Positions 9,501-17,912 of a DNA stretch of 64,000 nt are shown in pieces. The stretch comes from Silvibacterium dinghuense (GTDB lineage Bacteria > Acidobacteriota > Terriglobia > Terriglobales > Acidobacteriaceae), in assembly GCF_004123295.1 (NCBI RefSeq), contig NZ_SDMK01000002.1, positions 372,001-436,000 of the forward strand, written 5' to 3'. The notes under the pieces are model-generated. The model did no database searches and was not told where the DNA came from. It was given only the letters and a program-made list of their open reading frames with translations. The first letter of the stretch is position 1. Every line of letters starts with the position of its first letter. Position numbers and translations under genes: made by a program.

Positions 9501-10062
9501 CCATATTGCTGCCGGGCAGGCTATAGCTGCCACCACCAGCTGCTTGCGACCCATCAGACAGTGCGCCTGCGGCCAACTGGACTAACTGTGTCACATCGCG
9601 TCCGAAGGATGGCATGTGTTGAATCTGATTCGAAGTCACGGTGGTATTCACCGATGCAGTCTCAGTATCCAGAGCGTCTGCCTGGTTTCCATTCACAGTG
9701 ATGGAGGTACTGCTGGTACCGAGCGTCATTCCGACATTCAGGCTGTTTGTCTGTTCGGGAATAAGGCTAAGGTCATCGATAACCTTACTCTCAAATCCCT
9801 TTGCCTCGACCTTGAGGGTAAAGGTGCTCGCAGGCAAAGCATTGAAGTTATATACGCCGCTGGCACTGCTAGTGGTCTTCGTTGTCCTGTTCGTTTGCTT
9901 ATCGACGAGCGTAAGTTGCGCGCCTGGAATGACTGCTCCCTGCGGATCTGTCACTGTTCCCTGAATTGCGGTGCGGAACTGTGCATGAGCCAGCGACGCT
10001 CCGAGAGAGAAGAGCAAAACAAGCAGGGCACTTTGAAGAAGAATGTGGGTCCTGTTGTGCAT
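6571..10062 (-). CDS. Oar-like TonB-dependent outer-membrane receptor
   Basis: A 1163-residue outer-membrane transporter. ATG at 10062 follows GGAGGTGTC, and the first 27 residues form a signal peptide ending SLAHA-Q. Next comes a carboxypeptidase regulatory-like domain (AIQGTVTDPQGAVIPGAQL, about 30-110), then a plug domain (about 120-250, with the conserved NSVLIDGISA stretch), then a large beta-barrel rich in Tyr, Asn and Gly ending in an aromatic C-terminal strand (KLDIQARFSF). These receptors import oligosaccharides or other large ligands using TonB energy and are expanded in Acidobacteria. It heads the GH39-LacI-GH3 cluster, so a plant-polysaccharide fragment is the likely cargo. The barrel's ligand specificity cannot be read from sequence. 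Confidence 0.92.
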   Translation of the reverse strand: MHNRTHILLQSALLVLLFSLGASLAHAQFRTAIQGTVTDPQGAVIPGAQLTLVDKQTNRTTKTTSSASGVYNFNALPASTFTLKVEAKGFESKVIDDLSLIPEQTNSLNVGMTLGTSSTSITVNGNQADALDTETASVNTTVTSNQIQHMPSFGRDVTQLVQLAAGALSDGSQAAGGGSYSLPGSNMGGSGASDGIFKTENGPQIVANGGQAETNSVLIDGISASSVTWGGSTVVTPTEDSVDSVKITSNSYDAELGRFSGAQIQITSKGGSNQVHGSLFFKADRPGMNAYQSWNGPSSDQAGTAAERGLNRDDSRFNQFGGSISGPFWKNRLFGFFAYETLRNDTNVTAQNWYETSAYRNSARSGSNAASYLGYSGEAVAGTLIGGTCSQLGLSEGSQCATVSGGVDVGSPLTTALGTHDPTWGGNNSTPGVGNGLDGVPDLAYYTTNDPTSSVASQYYGRLDADISQADRLSFMIYWVPLNTVDYSGPVRSANLWHHDQINNAFTLLWNHTFSPTLLNEARVNAAGWRWNELTSNSNAPWGLAESVFDVPSSKIFPSATPEYFGTPGPSVYDQWTYGYQDILTKVAGRHTIKMGGSLTRLYYLNEAVYNARPTYNFDSIWDFLNDAPYSETGYFSATSGSPTASRQDNRQNLWAGFVQDDWKILPTLTLNLGLRYSYFGPYYDKDENLRSVDLGAGDALVTGLSVRKGGNLYEAQKANFGPQLGFAWSPNYFGQKVVVRGGFGMNYNQNEMAITANGNGNPGNTVNVNFCCSTASDPTGGSSSSILYQLPSSLTGSFYSFPSNSAAITSYNSNGLPSNTSTYLSVTGFDAKVKTIQIYHYSLDTQTDMGHQWIASIGYQGSTGHHLLLQQDMNVIAVADAYALNPNLTTVDYYGNKGNSSYNALLTSLKHDFAHGFQAEAQYTWSKSMDNGSQPYYEDPYPYHERYSWGRSDYNVANAFKLFGMWQPTFFHNHGIAHTIADGWALSGIFNMHSGFPWTPVYSVDNQFYYGSGQTTVRPASYLSGARHSTSNSAFKAAPGSAESNFPLGGSSYFTEPAVATGNTGTYGTEYGLPGNPGVARNSFDGPGYKAVDATLSKAFPFPNKVLGERANFEVRVDAFNVFNNLNLNVADISTTVTSSSFGQAQGALASRKLDIQARFSF

Positions 10063-10148
10063 GACACCTCCGAAAATAGACGTCGTAATTTCTTCTTTTT
10101 GCTTTGCGCGAACGATTGCGCTAGTTGGAATCAAGTAACATCTCAAAA

Positions 10149-10241
10149 AAGCGATTGTCAATTCGGAATGTCTTTTGGAGGGAGAGAAGCGATGCGCAGT
10201 TGCATCGCAGACTCGAAGAGTATTTGGAAGGAAGCGATTCC
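10149..10241. promoter_or_regulatory. Candidate LacI-type operator array upstream of the receptor gene
   Basis: Three copies of AAGCGAT lie in front of the receptor: AAGCGATT at 10149-10156, AAGCGATG at 10187-10194 and AAGCGATT at 10232-10239. The third sits inside the palindrome GGAA-GCGA-TTCC (10230-10241), and the middle copy overlaps the inverted repeat GCGATGC / GCATCGC (10189-10208). AANCGNTT with a central CG is the known core of LacI/GalR operators, and the cluster encodes such a regulator. Binding is inferred. Confidence 0.5.
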
Positions 10242-10604
10242 AACAGGCAAGTTGGTGTCGGTAAAAATATTGACAGCCGGCTGGATGATGCGGTGTTTTA
10301 CACGCATGAAGCGTGCGTGCAGCGCAGTGATCCCTGCATGCAGCAGGAGTGATTTTTGGTCGTGGCCTTATCGATCAGCTTTAAGGTAGACAGGGGTATT
10401 CACAAACGGTGAAGTGTGGCAAGCTTCAGTCGCCAACGCTGGGCCAAAATCAGCAATAGTGTCTCTTGATCAACACGTCAATATATACAGAATATGTATT
10501 ATCGGACACGGAGGTCCTTTTTCTAGTGTTGCATTTAGATCTCTATAACGACCTTTTACCACACAACAAAGAGACTATTGATGAGGAGGTGAGAATTAAG
10601 CACA
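10242..10604. other. Intergenic region, nothing recognised
   Basis: Some 360 bases of lower-GC sequence between the receptor promoter region and the broken HTH gene. No convincing coding frame, tRNA or terminator is seen. Confidence 0.4.
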
Positions 10605-11250
10605 TCATCTCGTCTCCCTGCTTTTCGGCCGGCTTGCTGTTGCAGCATTTGCACCGGCACCTTTAGCTTTTTCCTCGATCCATTTCTTTTCTTCCTCGAT
10701 CCATTTCTTTTCAAGGTGGTCCAGTTCCGGCACAATGTAGGTCCAGTACCCGGATGGGATCTCTGGGTTTTGGACCTCATCAATAACATCCCGAAAATAC
10801 GCAAACCGGCACTTGGTGAGCGTGAAGGTTCGCGACAGACCTCTCATCCGCCGCAGTAAATGCAGATTGAACGCAGGCTCGCTTTGACAATAATGCTTTG
10901 ATCCGAGCAAGGTACTGCCGGTCCTCCGAAGGTTCGATGCTTGAAGGCACCCTCGTATACGGCCAGAAGTCATTACAGACCTCAATCTCCGTGCAGCGGT
11001 GTTGGTTGACAGCCGGAGACATGCGGCAGAGGCCTAGTTGCCGCAGTTCGTCAAAGTGTGAAGCGATGGAACGCCTGCTCCTTCGCAGCCTCTTTGCCAG
11101 ATCAAAGTAGCTGATCGAAAGCCGCCCGGTACTCCGGCCCGCATTTAGACAAATATAGAAGAACAGCCTAAACGCGCCATCTGACAATGACAACAGAGCA
11201 CGCTCAGCCTCTGGTCCTGCCGCAAACCAATAGGAATGTTTGATTTCCAT
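10605..11250 (-). pseudogene. Broken winged-HTH protein of mobile-element type
   Basis: The first frame (ATG 11250, MEIKHSYWF) gives a helix-turn-helix domain: FRLFFYICLNAGRSTGRL, then YFDLAKRLRRSRRSIASHFDEL, as in replication-initiator or island regulators. After QSAFTAADE near 10845 the natural continuation moves to another frame, where FAYFRDVIDEVQ and a charged C-terminal helix appear. From memory, relatives carry a longer segment between these blocks, so I infer an internal deletion plus frameshift. The C-terminal tail contains EKKWIEE duplicated by a 21-base tandem repeat. Gene identity beyond a DNA-binding protein found near integrases is uncertain. Confidence 0.55.
10671..10712. repeat. 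Perfect 21-bp tandem duplication
   Basis: TTCCTCGATCCATTTCTTTTC occurs at 10671-10691 and again at 10692-10712 without mismatch. It duplicates seven codons (EKKWIEE) in the tail of the broken HTH gene, consistent with replication slippage. Confidence 0.9.
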
Positions 11251-11424
11251 GGTAGGCAACTCTCTTTCTCTGGCGACTGAATCATTGTCGGACTTAGGGA
11301 ACTCCTGTGCGTTCAGACCTGGATAGCGTTAATATTTGACATTTCGCTGTATGTTCGCCCATGCTGCTATTACTTAACAATGGCAGTTTTGTCTGCATGA
11401 GTATCTGATTTTGATCGAGGTGAG

Positions 11425-11742
11425 ATGCTTGCCAACTTCCGCACTCTAGCGATTCCAGCACTACTGGGTCCCGCGCTCGTTGATCGCTTAGGAATTCCAA
11501 GATACTGGGCGACCGTATGGGCATCTTTCCTTCCCGCCGACCATGCGCCCTCGACAGTTGGGAAAAAGCTCAGCCATTTGGAGAGCTTTTATCGATATGC
11601 TGACGCTCACCTCGGTCTGGGGACTCTAGACAATGCGATTGCTGATTTTGACGTGGAGATTCTTAGTAGTGCTCTCGAAGGATATTTCATGTTCATCCGA
11701 AACGGGTCGCAGTATCGGAGCAATAAGCCGGTCCCTGCTTGA
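11425..11742 (+). pseudogene. Truncated tyrosine integrase, N-terminal fragment
   Basis: ATG at 11425 follows GAGGTGAG. The product reads as the SAM-like core-binding domain of a tyrosine recombinase (YWATVWASFLPADHAP, then GKKLSHLESFYRYADAHLG, then ALEGYFMFIRN). Integrase-like sequence stops near 11700, and the remaining 12 residues to the stop look unrelated. No catalytic domain follows on this strand. It abuts, in opposite orientation, the C-terminal fragment of another integrase, marking a recombination junction at about 11700-11745. Confidence 0.6.
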
Positions 11743-11910
11743 ACCCTTTTCTGCCGCCGCATTGCGGTTAAAGAGCACATCGACGGCCTTCCGCTGCGCC
11801 AGCCGCTTCTTCGGCATGGCCGCCTGCGTGTAGACCTCCATCGTTGTGCTGAGTTTTGCGTGCCGCATCAGCTCCTGCACCACCTTGATGTCATTGCCCG
11901 TCGCGCCAAA
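11730..11910 (-). pseudogene. Integrase C-terminal fragment
   Basis: On the minus strand the stretch NDIKVVQELMRHAKLSTTME followed by VYTQAAMPKKRLAQRK is the last part of a tyrosine recombinase: the H of ELMRH and the nucleophile Tyr in EVYTQA are in place. It resembles the end of the intact integrase at 38877-40025. The catalytic Arg and HxxR motifs are absent upstream, so this is a remnant. Confidence 0.65.
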
Positions 11911-11954
11911 TTCATCATTTTGTTGCTCCCTTCTTCCCTCGGCAACCAGCAACC

Positions 11955-12305
11955 TCAATGGTTGTGATGGTGGCCGTGACCTTCTTCTTCAAACAACTCC
12001 TCGAAAAGCTCTTTTACCTTTGAGCGGGCTTGTTCTAGTGTCTTCTTCCCCGCGCGGGTTGCGAAGTAGACCTTGCGGTTCCGGCCCTCGATCTGAGTGT
12101 CTTGCGCCCGTAACCAACCACGTTTTTCGAGGCTATGAAGCAAGGGATACATTGTTCCTGGCCCGATTTTGTAGCCATGCCGCCGCAGTTCCTTGATCAT
12201 GCCAAGGCCGAAGACTCCTTCCGCGCACGCGTGGTGCAATACGTGGATGCGGATAAGTCCCGAAAAGATTTCGGTGTCTCCCGTCATGCGTTTCGTCGTC
12301 GCCAA
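11955..12305 (-). CDS. PadR-family transcriptional regulator
   Basis: A 116-residue PadR-type repressor. The winged helix spans residues about 12-85: LIRIHVLHHACAEGVFGLGM, then KIGPGTMYPLLHSLEKRGWL, the PadR signature, then a wing with GRNRKVYFATRAGKKTL. A C-terminal helix ends in a histidine- and acid-rich tail (EEEGHGHHHNH), which could bind metal, an unusual trait. TTG at 12305 has AGGAG nine bases upstream; ATG at 12287 is an alternative. It is divergent from the envelope operon starting near 12428, with a perfect inverted repeat between them, so it probably represses that operon and itself. Confidence 0.85.
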   Translation of the reverse strand: MATTKRMTGDTEIFSGLIRIHVLHHACAEGVFGLGMIKELRRHGYKIGPGTMYPLLHSLEKRGWLRAQDTQIEGRNRKVYFATRAGKKTLEQARSKVKELFEELFEEEGHGHHHNH

Positions 12306-12317
12306 TCGTTCCCACTC

Positions 12318-12335
12318 CTAGTGATGAAGCACTAG
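12318..12335. promoter_or_regulatory. Inverted repeat, candidate PadR operator
   Basis: CTAGTG-ATGAAG-CACTAG, six-base perfect arms, lies 12 bases upstream of the PadR start and within the divergent promoter region. Position and symmetry fit an autoregulatory operator. Confidence 0.5.
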
Positions 12336-12427
12336 TCATTTTACGGCTTGAGCGGGTCTTAACAGCCCGAGAGCTGTTTCGTGTTATCTTGTATCGAGTT
12401 TCGATAATACACCTTGACAGGTGCCCT

Positions 12428-13288
12428 GTGACATCCCGTTGGCCGCGCTTCTCAGTGGTTCTTCTCGTGCTGCTTTTCTGGAGCGCCAAAGCGCTTCACG
12501 CTCAAGGACCGCCCTACCAGACTGACGATCCAGTGCCGGTCGACTATCAGCATTACGAGTTCTATATTTTCGGCGGTGCGGACGGAACACCCGTAGAGAT
12601 GGACTCAACCGGCCCTGCCATTGAATTTAACTGGGGAGCCATACCCCGTGTGCAACTTCACGCCATCTTGCCGCTCGGTTCCATCAGCCCCTCCAACAAG
12701 CCGATCTATGCCCCCGCTGGAACGGGGCCGAGTGCCTTCGGTTTGACAGACTCAGAGCTGGGAGTGAAGGTCGCCTTCATCAAGGAATCCCCGCATTTCC
12801 CACAAGTGGGCACATTTCCCATGTTTGAGCTTCCAACGGGTAGTTATGACCGTGGCCTTGGTGTTGGCAAGGTCTATTACAAGATTCCGCTTTGGTTACA
12901 GAAGAATGTCGGGAAGTGGCTATTCGATGGAGGAGGTGGATACTCTGTCGTCCCACAAACCGATTACAAGAACTTTGCCTACACTGGTTGGCTCATAAAA
13001 CGCGAGATTAATGAACGATTGGAGTTAGGGGCTGAGGTCTTTGCGCATGGCAGTGAAGGACTAGCCGCCGCTCAGACACAGGCTTCGACCCTCATCGACG
13101 TTGGCGGCTACTACCACTTCAAAAACCATCCGGGAGAACAATTCCTCTTCGCCTACGGCCATTCCATCGCCGGCCAAACCGAAAACTATGCCTATGTCGG
13201 CATGTACTGGACCTGGGGTAAGGGCGGCGATAAGCCGGATCAAGCCATGCTTTGGATCAACAGGCCGCGAAATGTGAACGGATTCTAG
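12428..13288 (+). CDS. Putative outer-membrane beta-barrel protein
   Basis: A protein of about 286 residues with a clear signal peptide (FSVVLLVLLFWSAKALHAQG). The mature part is rich in aromatic and glycine residues in alternating strands and ends MYWTWGKG...NGF, typical of an outer-membrane barrel such as the family annotated as 'MetA pathway of phenol degradation'. That family assignment is tentative. GTG at 12428 is the shortest start that keeps the whole signal peptide; the frame is open from 12389. It is first in a three-gene operon with two inner-membrane proteins and is divergent from the PadR gene, suggesting an efflux or stress-response envelope function. Confidence 0.6.
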   Translation: MTSRWPRFSVVLLVLLFWSAKALHAQGPPYQTDDPVPVDYQHYEFYIFGGADGTPVEMDSTGPAIEFNWGAIPRVQLHAILPLGSISPSNKPIYAPAGTGPSAFGLTDSELGVKVAFIKESPHFPQVGTFPMFELPTGSYDRGLGVGKVYYKIPLWLQKNVGKWLFDGGGGYSVVPQTDYKNFAYTGWLIKREINERLELGAEVFAHGSEGLAAAQTQASTLIDVGGYYHFKNHPGEQFLFAYGHSIAGQTENYAYVGMYWTWGKGGDKPDQAMLWINRPRNVNGF

Positions 13289-13314
13289 CTTCTATCAAAG
13301 GAAGGAACGATTCA

Positions 13315-13884
13315 ATGGAAATCGCGTCGCATTCACTCTGGACGATCATTCATGGCATGGGCTTCGGAGCGCTCTACCTGCTCGCTGTCACCGGCCTGCT
13401 CGTCGAGTTTCACCATCGCTTCATTGCTCGAACAGGTTCCGTTATGTTGGCAAATGGTTCTTTCCTCAAGTGGTATCTGATCGCTATGAGCCTCTGCTCT
13501 TGGCTCGCGGTGCTCACTGGAACATACATCGTCTACCCTTGGTATCGCGCCACGCCCCCTGCTGGAACAACCGATTTGACGGCGTTCCCTCAAAAGCTAC
13601 TGATGTCGGGCGCCTCCACGGCGGGATGGCATTCACTAGGGATGGAATGGAAAGAGCACATCGCATGGCTTTTCCCCATCGCAGTAACAATGGCTGCTGG
13701 AGTGGTCATCCGCTACGGTCAGGACCTTCGCAACCATCCCCGCCTCAGGTTTGCCGTGCTAGGTGCAGTACTCTTCTCGTTTGCATCGGCGGGTATCGCT
13801 GGCTTCTGGGGCGCGATGATCAACAAATACGCCCCGATCTCGGGCGGCACGACGATAACCCTGATGAAAGGTGAGGCCCACTGA
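13315..13884 (+). CDS. Multi-pass membrane protein of unknown function
   Basis: 189 residues starting at ATG 13315 with GGAAGGAA upstream. Hydrophobic segments lie at about 8-30, 50-72, 115-135 and 145-170, giving roughly four membrane helices. Several His and Trp residues sit at segment edges (SLWTIIHGMG, GWHSLGMEWKEHIAW), which could bind haem or metal, but I recognise no family. It overlaps the next gene by one base (TGATG), so the two are translationally coupled. It lies 26 bases after the barrel protein gene. Confidence 0.7.
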   Translation: MEIASHSLWTIIHGMGFGALYLLAVTGLLVEFHHRFIARTGSVMLANGSFLKWYLIAMSLCSWLAVLTGTYIVYPWYRATPPAGTTDLTAFPQKLLMSGASTAGWHSLGMEWKEHIAWLFPIAVTMAAGVVIRYGQDLRNHPRLRFAVLGAVLFSFASAGIAGFWGAMINKYAPISGGTTITLMKGEAH

Positions 13885-14222
13885 TGACCACTCACGGCGA
13901 ATCGACATCCGTTCCACAACTCCCCAATGGCGCTGGCGCTGCAGCTCTCTTTTCGGCCGGATTTGGAGTTTTCGTGCTCTCGGTGCTGGCAATTATTGGG
14001 GATCAGTCCGCGGCATTCAAGAAGCTGATGATCTTTTATCTACCCACCGGACCGCTGTCTGGGGTCACAACCATCGCGGTCGCCGCATGGATAGTGTCCT
14101 GGGTTGGTTTGGACCTGCTCTGGCGACGAAGCGACTCGAAAGGCTGGGCAATAATGGCTGGCATTGCACTGCTGGCAATAGGATTTGTTTTGATGATCCC
14201 GCCCGTAGGAGATCTCTTTTAG
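13884..14222 (+). CDS. Small inner-membrane protein
   Basis: 112 residues with three hydrophobic helices (AALFSAGFGVFVLSVLAIIG, GVTTIAVAAWIVSWVGLDLL, AIMAGIALLAIGFVLMIPPV). The start codon overlaps the stop of the preceding gene, indicating tight coupling and probably a complex with that protein. Family not recognised. It ends the PadR-divergent operon. Beyond it lies about 90 bases and then the IS remnant. Confidence 0.7.
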   Translation: MTTHGESTSVPQLPNGAGAAALFSAGFGVFVLSVLAIIGDQSAAFKKLMIFYLPTGPLSGVTTIAVAAWIVSWVGLDLLWRRSDSKGWAIMAGIALLAIGFVLMIPPVGDLF

Positions 14223-14309
14223 GAGCTTTCCAAGAGGTTAACTTTGGGCTCCTGTCGAACATTCGTGACGACGCGCCGACCATGACGGACATGGTCGGCG
14301 GGTCCAGTT

Positions 14310-15471
14310 TCATCGGTATGTCACTACTGGTCTGAAGCGCAGGGTCCCGGCATCGAATTCGCCGATCTCCGTTTCTCGAAAAAATACTTTGAAGAAGGTT
14401 TCTCGCACCTCCGCAAACCCGATTTCTTCAAAGCGAAAGACTTCGCTAATGAAGACTCGATCCTTGTGCCAACTGATGTCCCCACTATTATTGACGCGTC
14501 TCGTGTGCATTCCTGCTGAGTGGGTGTATTCCGTGATGGCACGGGGAAACATCTTTGCACTCAGCTGGTACAGGCTGCCGGGTGTCTCATTGTTCAAGCC
14601 TTCATGAGGACGCTCGTGATTGAACACATGACGAAAGCGATCAAATCGCTTCTGTTGCTGTCGCAAGGTTGCAGCAGGAGGATTCGCGGTGTCACCCATG
14701 AGCGTCCGGTGCATCCGCTCATGGCGTGCATTCTGCTGTGGCTTGCTCGGCTGAATGTGTTCATGCAGGATGCCCAACTTCATCCATCCCAACGACAGCC
14801 TCGATAACCCTAGCAATCCAGTCCCAGCAAACGGCGCACCGTTGTCTGTCTGAACTCGTGCGGGTACTCCATACTCGCGCATCGCCGCTTCACATATCGC
14901 TCGCACCTGACTCAAATCCATACGCGAGACGACCTGGCAGCGAATCAAGTAGCGGGTATGGGCATCAGTGATCGTGAAGGGATCACTGCGCGCACCGTCT
15001 CCGGTCATGAAGTACCCCTTGAAGTCCATACACCAAATCTGATTTGGTGCGGTTACTTCCGAGAACGGTTCGGAGTCAGCGTCGTCCGGCGCCTCTTCTT
15101 TGTCGGACTGGTGAGTCCCGCTCTGCTCAGAATGCTTCCAAACGTGCTCGCAGCCGACCAACTAACGCTTGGCTCGATTTTCTCTAATCGAGCTTTGAGC
15201 TTTCTTGCTCCCCACGATGGATGTTTGGCACGCAACACGAGAATGGCATTCACCATTTCGTCTGCTGTTGCGTGTGAGCAACTGTGCGGCCTACGACTGA
15301 GATCGAGAAGACCTTCCGTGCCCACTTCTTGTAACGGTTGATCCATCGGTAAGCCATTGGCCTCGATATCCCGAACTCTAGACAGAGATCCGTTAGCGAC
15401 ATCTCTTCCCGCTGATAACTCGATAAGAACTGCAAACGCTGATCCACAATACAACTCACTTTCCAGGGCAT
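14310..15471 (-). pseudogene. IS481-family transposase, frameshifted
   Basis: The N-terminal helix-turn-helix opens at 15471 (MPWKVSCIVDQRLQFLSSYQ, then FGISRPMAYRWINRYK). Near 15325 the coding frame changes, giving EVGTEGLLDLSRRPHSCSHA and the linker. Near 15100-15130 it changes again into the integrase core ending at 14310. The DDE triad is visible: WCMDFKGYF, VQTDNGAPFAG and ARHERMHRTL. Two frameshifts make the transposase inactive. Terminal inverted repeats could not be placed. It lies back to back with a second IS481 remnant. Confidence 0.8.
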
Positions 15472-15549
15472 ACACGATCTTCGTGCGTAAGACCGGAGCT
15501 GTGAACCATAGGGGTTCAGCTTCGCTGTAACGCATGTCTCCGGTCTGTT

Positions 15550-16527
15550 TTGTAACGCAAGTGCTAAGTACGCTCAGGGGGCTGCCCCCTCGCGCGCGCA
15601 AGGAGTCTCCCCAGGCTTCCGCGCTCCGCTTGTGCAGCCCTTCGCCCTTTCCGCTCCATTGCATTGCGCTTCAAGCGTGGGTGGCCAAGTGGAAGAAGCG
15701 CCAGTCCATTGCCGATCGCCGTACCGGTAACTGTTCCGAGATCGACGGTTCTTTCTGTTGAGCAGGAGGCTATCGTCGTTGCGTTTCGCAAGCACACGCT
15801 GTTACCGCTGGACGACTGTCTCTACTCTCTGCAGGCTACGATTCCTCAACTCACTCGATCTTCACTTCATCGGTGACTAGAGCGTCATGGCATTAGCCGA
15901 CTACCTGAAGTCGAAGGCGACAAGCCCAGGAGGAAGAAGTTCGACACGTATCCGATTGGCTTCTTCCACATCGATCTGGCCGAGGTCAGGACCGTCGAAG
16001 GCAAGCTCTACTTGTTCGTAGCTATCGACCGCACCTCGAAGTTCGCGGTGGTCGAACTCGTAGACAAGACAGACATGCGAGCTGCGGCAGAATTCCTCGA
16101 AACGCTCATCGGAACAGTTCCATATCGCATACACACCGTGCTCACCGACAACGGTATCCAGTTCGCCGATCTGCCCAGGAACCGTCAGGGACCAACTGCC
16201 CGCTTCCGTGCCCATCCCTTCGACAGGCTCTGTCTGGTTCATGGGATCGAACACCGGCTGACCAAACCCAACCACCCTTGGACCAACGGTCAAGTTGAAC
16301 GCATGAACAGGACCATCAAGGACGCTACAGTCAAGCGATACTTTTACGACACCCCCGAACAACTCAAAGCGCACTTGAATGACTTCCTCAGGGCCTACAA
16401 CTTCGCCAGGAGGCTTAAAACGCTCAAGGGTCTAACGCCCTACGAATACCTCTGCAAACTCTGGACTCAGACCCCGGACCGATTTACTCTCAACCCAATC
16501 CACCAAATGCCGGGACTAAACACCTAG
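15550..16527 (+). pseudogene. IS481-family transposase with frameshift and nonsense codon
   Basis: The fragment VAKWKKRQSIADRRTG (about 15680-15730) lies in one frame and continues in the next frame as STVLSVEQEAIVVAFRKH through TIPQLTRSSLHR. There a TGA at 15874-15876 interrupts the protein; the same frame then reads LERHGISRLPEVEGDKPRRK and the catalytic core (FHIDLAEV, VLTDNGIQF, NGQVERMNRTIK) to the stop at 16527. I recall relatives with Cys at the stop position, so TGA is a point mutation from TGC or TGT. This is a different IS481 subtype from the left neighbour. Confidence 0.8.
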
Positions 16528-16616
16528 CTGGTACAGGCGCGCAGTCATACAAACTAACCTGATCCGACTTGCGGAGCCAGCAGTCCAGTGAACAGGCTTT
16601 CTAATAAATTGGATCG

Positions 16617-17546
16617 CTAAATGACTTTCAGCACTATTTTTCCGACTGTATGCCCCGACTCAACAGATGCCAAAGCATCAGCTGCTGATTGGAGTGGAAA
16701 GATCTGCTGTATGTGAGGCTTTACCTGTCCGGAAGCGATTAGACGAGCAATCTCGGCAAGTTCATCTCCATCGGCCTCGACCGTATATCGCAACGCACGC
16801 ACGCCGAATTGCTTCGCTTCTTGTTGCGACGGCTCTGTCAGAGTAGAAACCAACACCCCTCCTTTCTTCAGAACACTCCAGGAGCGCTCACGGGTTTCGC
16901 CTCCAACGAGGTCAAACACCATGTCCAGGTTCGACGCATAATCCTCGAAACGTTGAGTCTGGTAATCAATTACGACGTCAGCGCCCAGTGATCTAGCAAA
17001 ACTCACATTTGCCGTTGAGACTGTCGTCAGAACGCGCGCACCCTTCGCTTTCGCAAACTGAATGGCGAAATGACCCACGCCCCCTGAACCCCCATGGATC
17101 AGCACCGATTGCGTTGCTTCGAACTGACCATACCTGAATAGGCCTTGCCAAGCCGTCTGCCCTGCAAGCGGGACGGTCGCAGCATGAATGTGATCTATAC
17201 CGCTCGGTACAAGTGCGATAGCATCCTGATCTAGGACCGCCTCTTGTGCATAGCCGCCTCCGTGGATGTCGACAATGCCGAACACCGCATCACCTACTTT
17301 GAAACGCGTGGACTGAGCACCGCACTTCTCAATGACCCCCGAGATATCCCGTCCGAGCGTATAGGGAAGTCGGTCGTTCTTTACGGACGGATAATTGCCT
17401 AGGCGGATTTTGAAGTCAACTGGGTTAACACTGGCAGCATGCACCGCCACCAGCACCTGGCCCGCGTCCGGCTGCGACACGTCGAGATTTTCGCTTTTGA
17501 GAACTTCGTTACTGCCGAACTGATGAAAACGGATCATCATACTCAT
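16617..17546 (-). CDS. NADP-dependent zinc-less MDR oxidoreductase (quinone oxidoreductase type)
   Basis: 309 residues of the medium-chain dehydrogenase/reductase superfamily without the zinc ligands. The GroES-like N-terminal half includes VHAASVNPVDFKIRLGNYP and TLGRDISGVIEKCG. The Rossmann half carries the nucleotide-binding motif VLIHGGSGGVGHFAIQFAKAKGA (shown here as the core GGSGGVG) and ends HTVGKIVLKVI. Members reduce quinones, enones or aldehydes with NADPH in the cytoplasm. ATG at 17546 follows GGGGGAAGC. It is divergent from a related enzyme at 17913, and both may respond to the same electrophile stress. Substrate unknown. Confidence 0.9.
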   Translation of the reverse strand: MSMMIRFHQFGSNEVLKSENLDVSQPDAGQVLVAVHAASVNPVDFKIRLGNYPSVKNDRLPYTLGRDISGVIEKCGAQSTRFKVGDAVFGIVDIHGGGYAQEAVLDQDAIALVPSGIDHIHAATVPLAGQTAWQGLFRYGQFEATQSVLIHGGSGGVGHFAIQFAKAKGARVLTTVSTANVSFARSLGADVVIDYQTQRFEDYASNLDMVFDLVGGETRERSWSVLKKGGVLVSTLTEPSQQEAKQFGVRALRYTVEADGDELAEIARLIASGQVKPHIQQIFPLQSAADALASVESGHTVGKIVLKVI

Positions 17547-17912
17547 GAGCTTCCCCCGCGATAGATTGTCCAGGGCGATTTACATGGCTCGTTCCCTTTC
17601 ATGAGGAATCCGCATCTGTTGTCCTAGCCGCCCGTAAAGAGACATACCGATCTTCGCAAATCGTCCACCAATAACATGGCTGTGGTCAAGTTCGGACACC
17701 GGCACCGGGCGTCGATTTCCGGCGTATCCACAGGAAAGAGATACTGGCTTATCTCATCCCTCAGAAGGCGATGACAGGAAGAAGTGTGACACGGGATAGT
17801 TACGTGAAAGTGGTTCACTAATTTATCGCAACTCATGCGTATACTTATTTCGCCATAACAACGTATTCTCGTTCCGCTTGCCGATTATCTCCAGATCCAT
17901 TGGGAGAACCCT
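17547..17912. other. Divergent intergenic region between the two MDR genes
   Basis: 366 bases with no convincing gene on either strand. It must hold both divergent promoters, but no clear palindrome stands out. Confidence 0.4.

Noticed and set aside
14280-15560. Possible terminal inverted repeats of the first IS481 copy
   Set aside because: The similar words near 14320 (ATGTCACTACTGGTCTG) and 15530 (ATGTCTCCGGTCTG) are in direct, not inverted, orientation, so they are not transposon ends.
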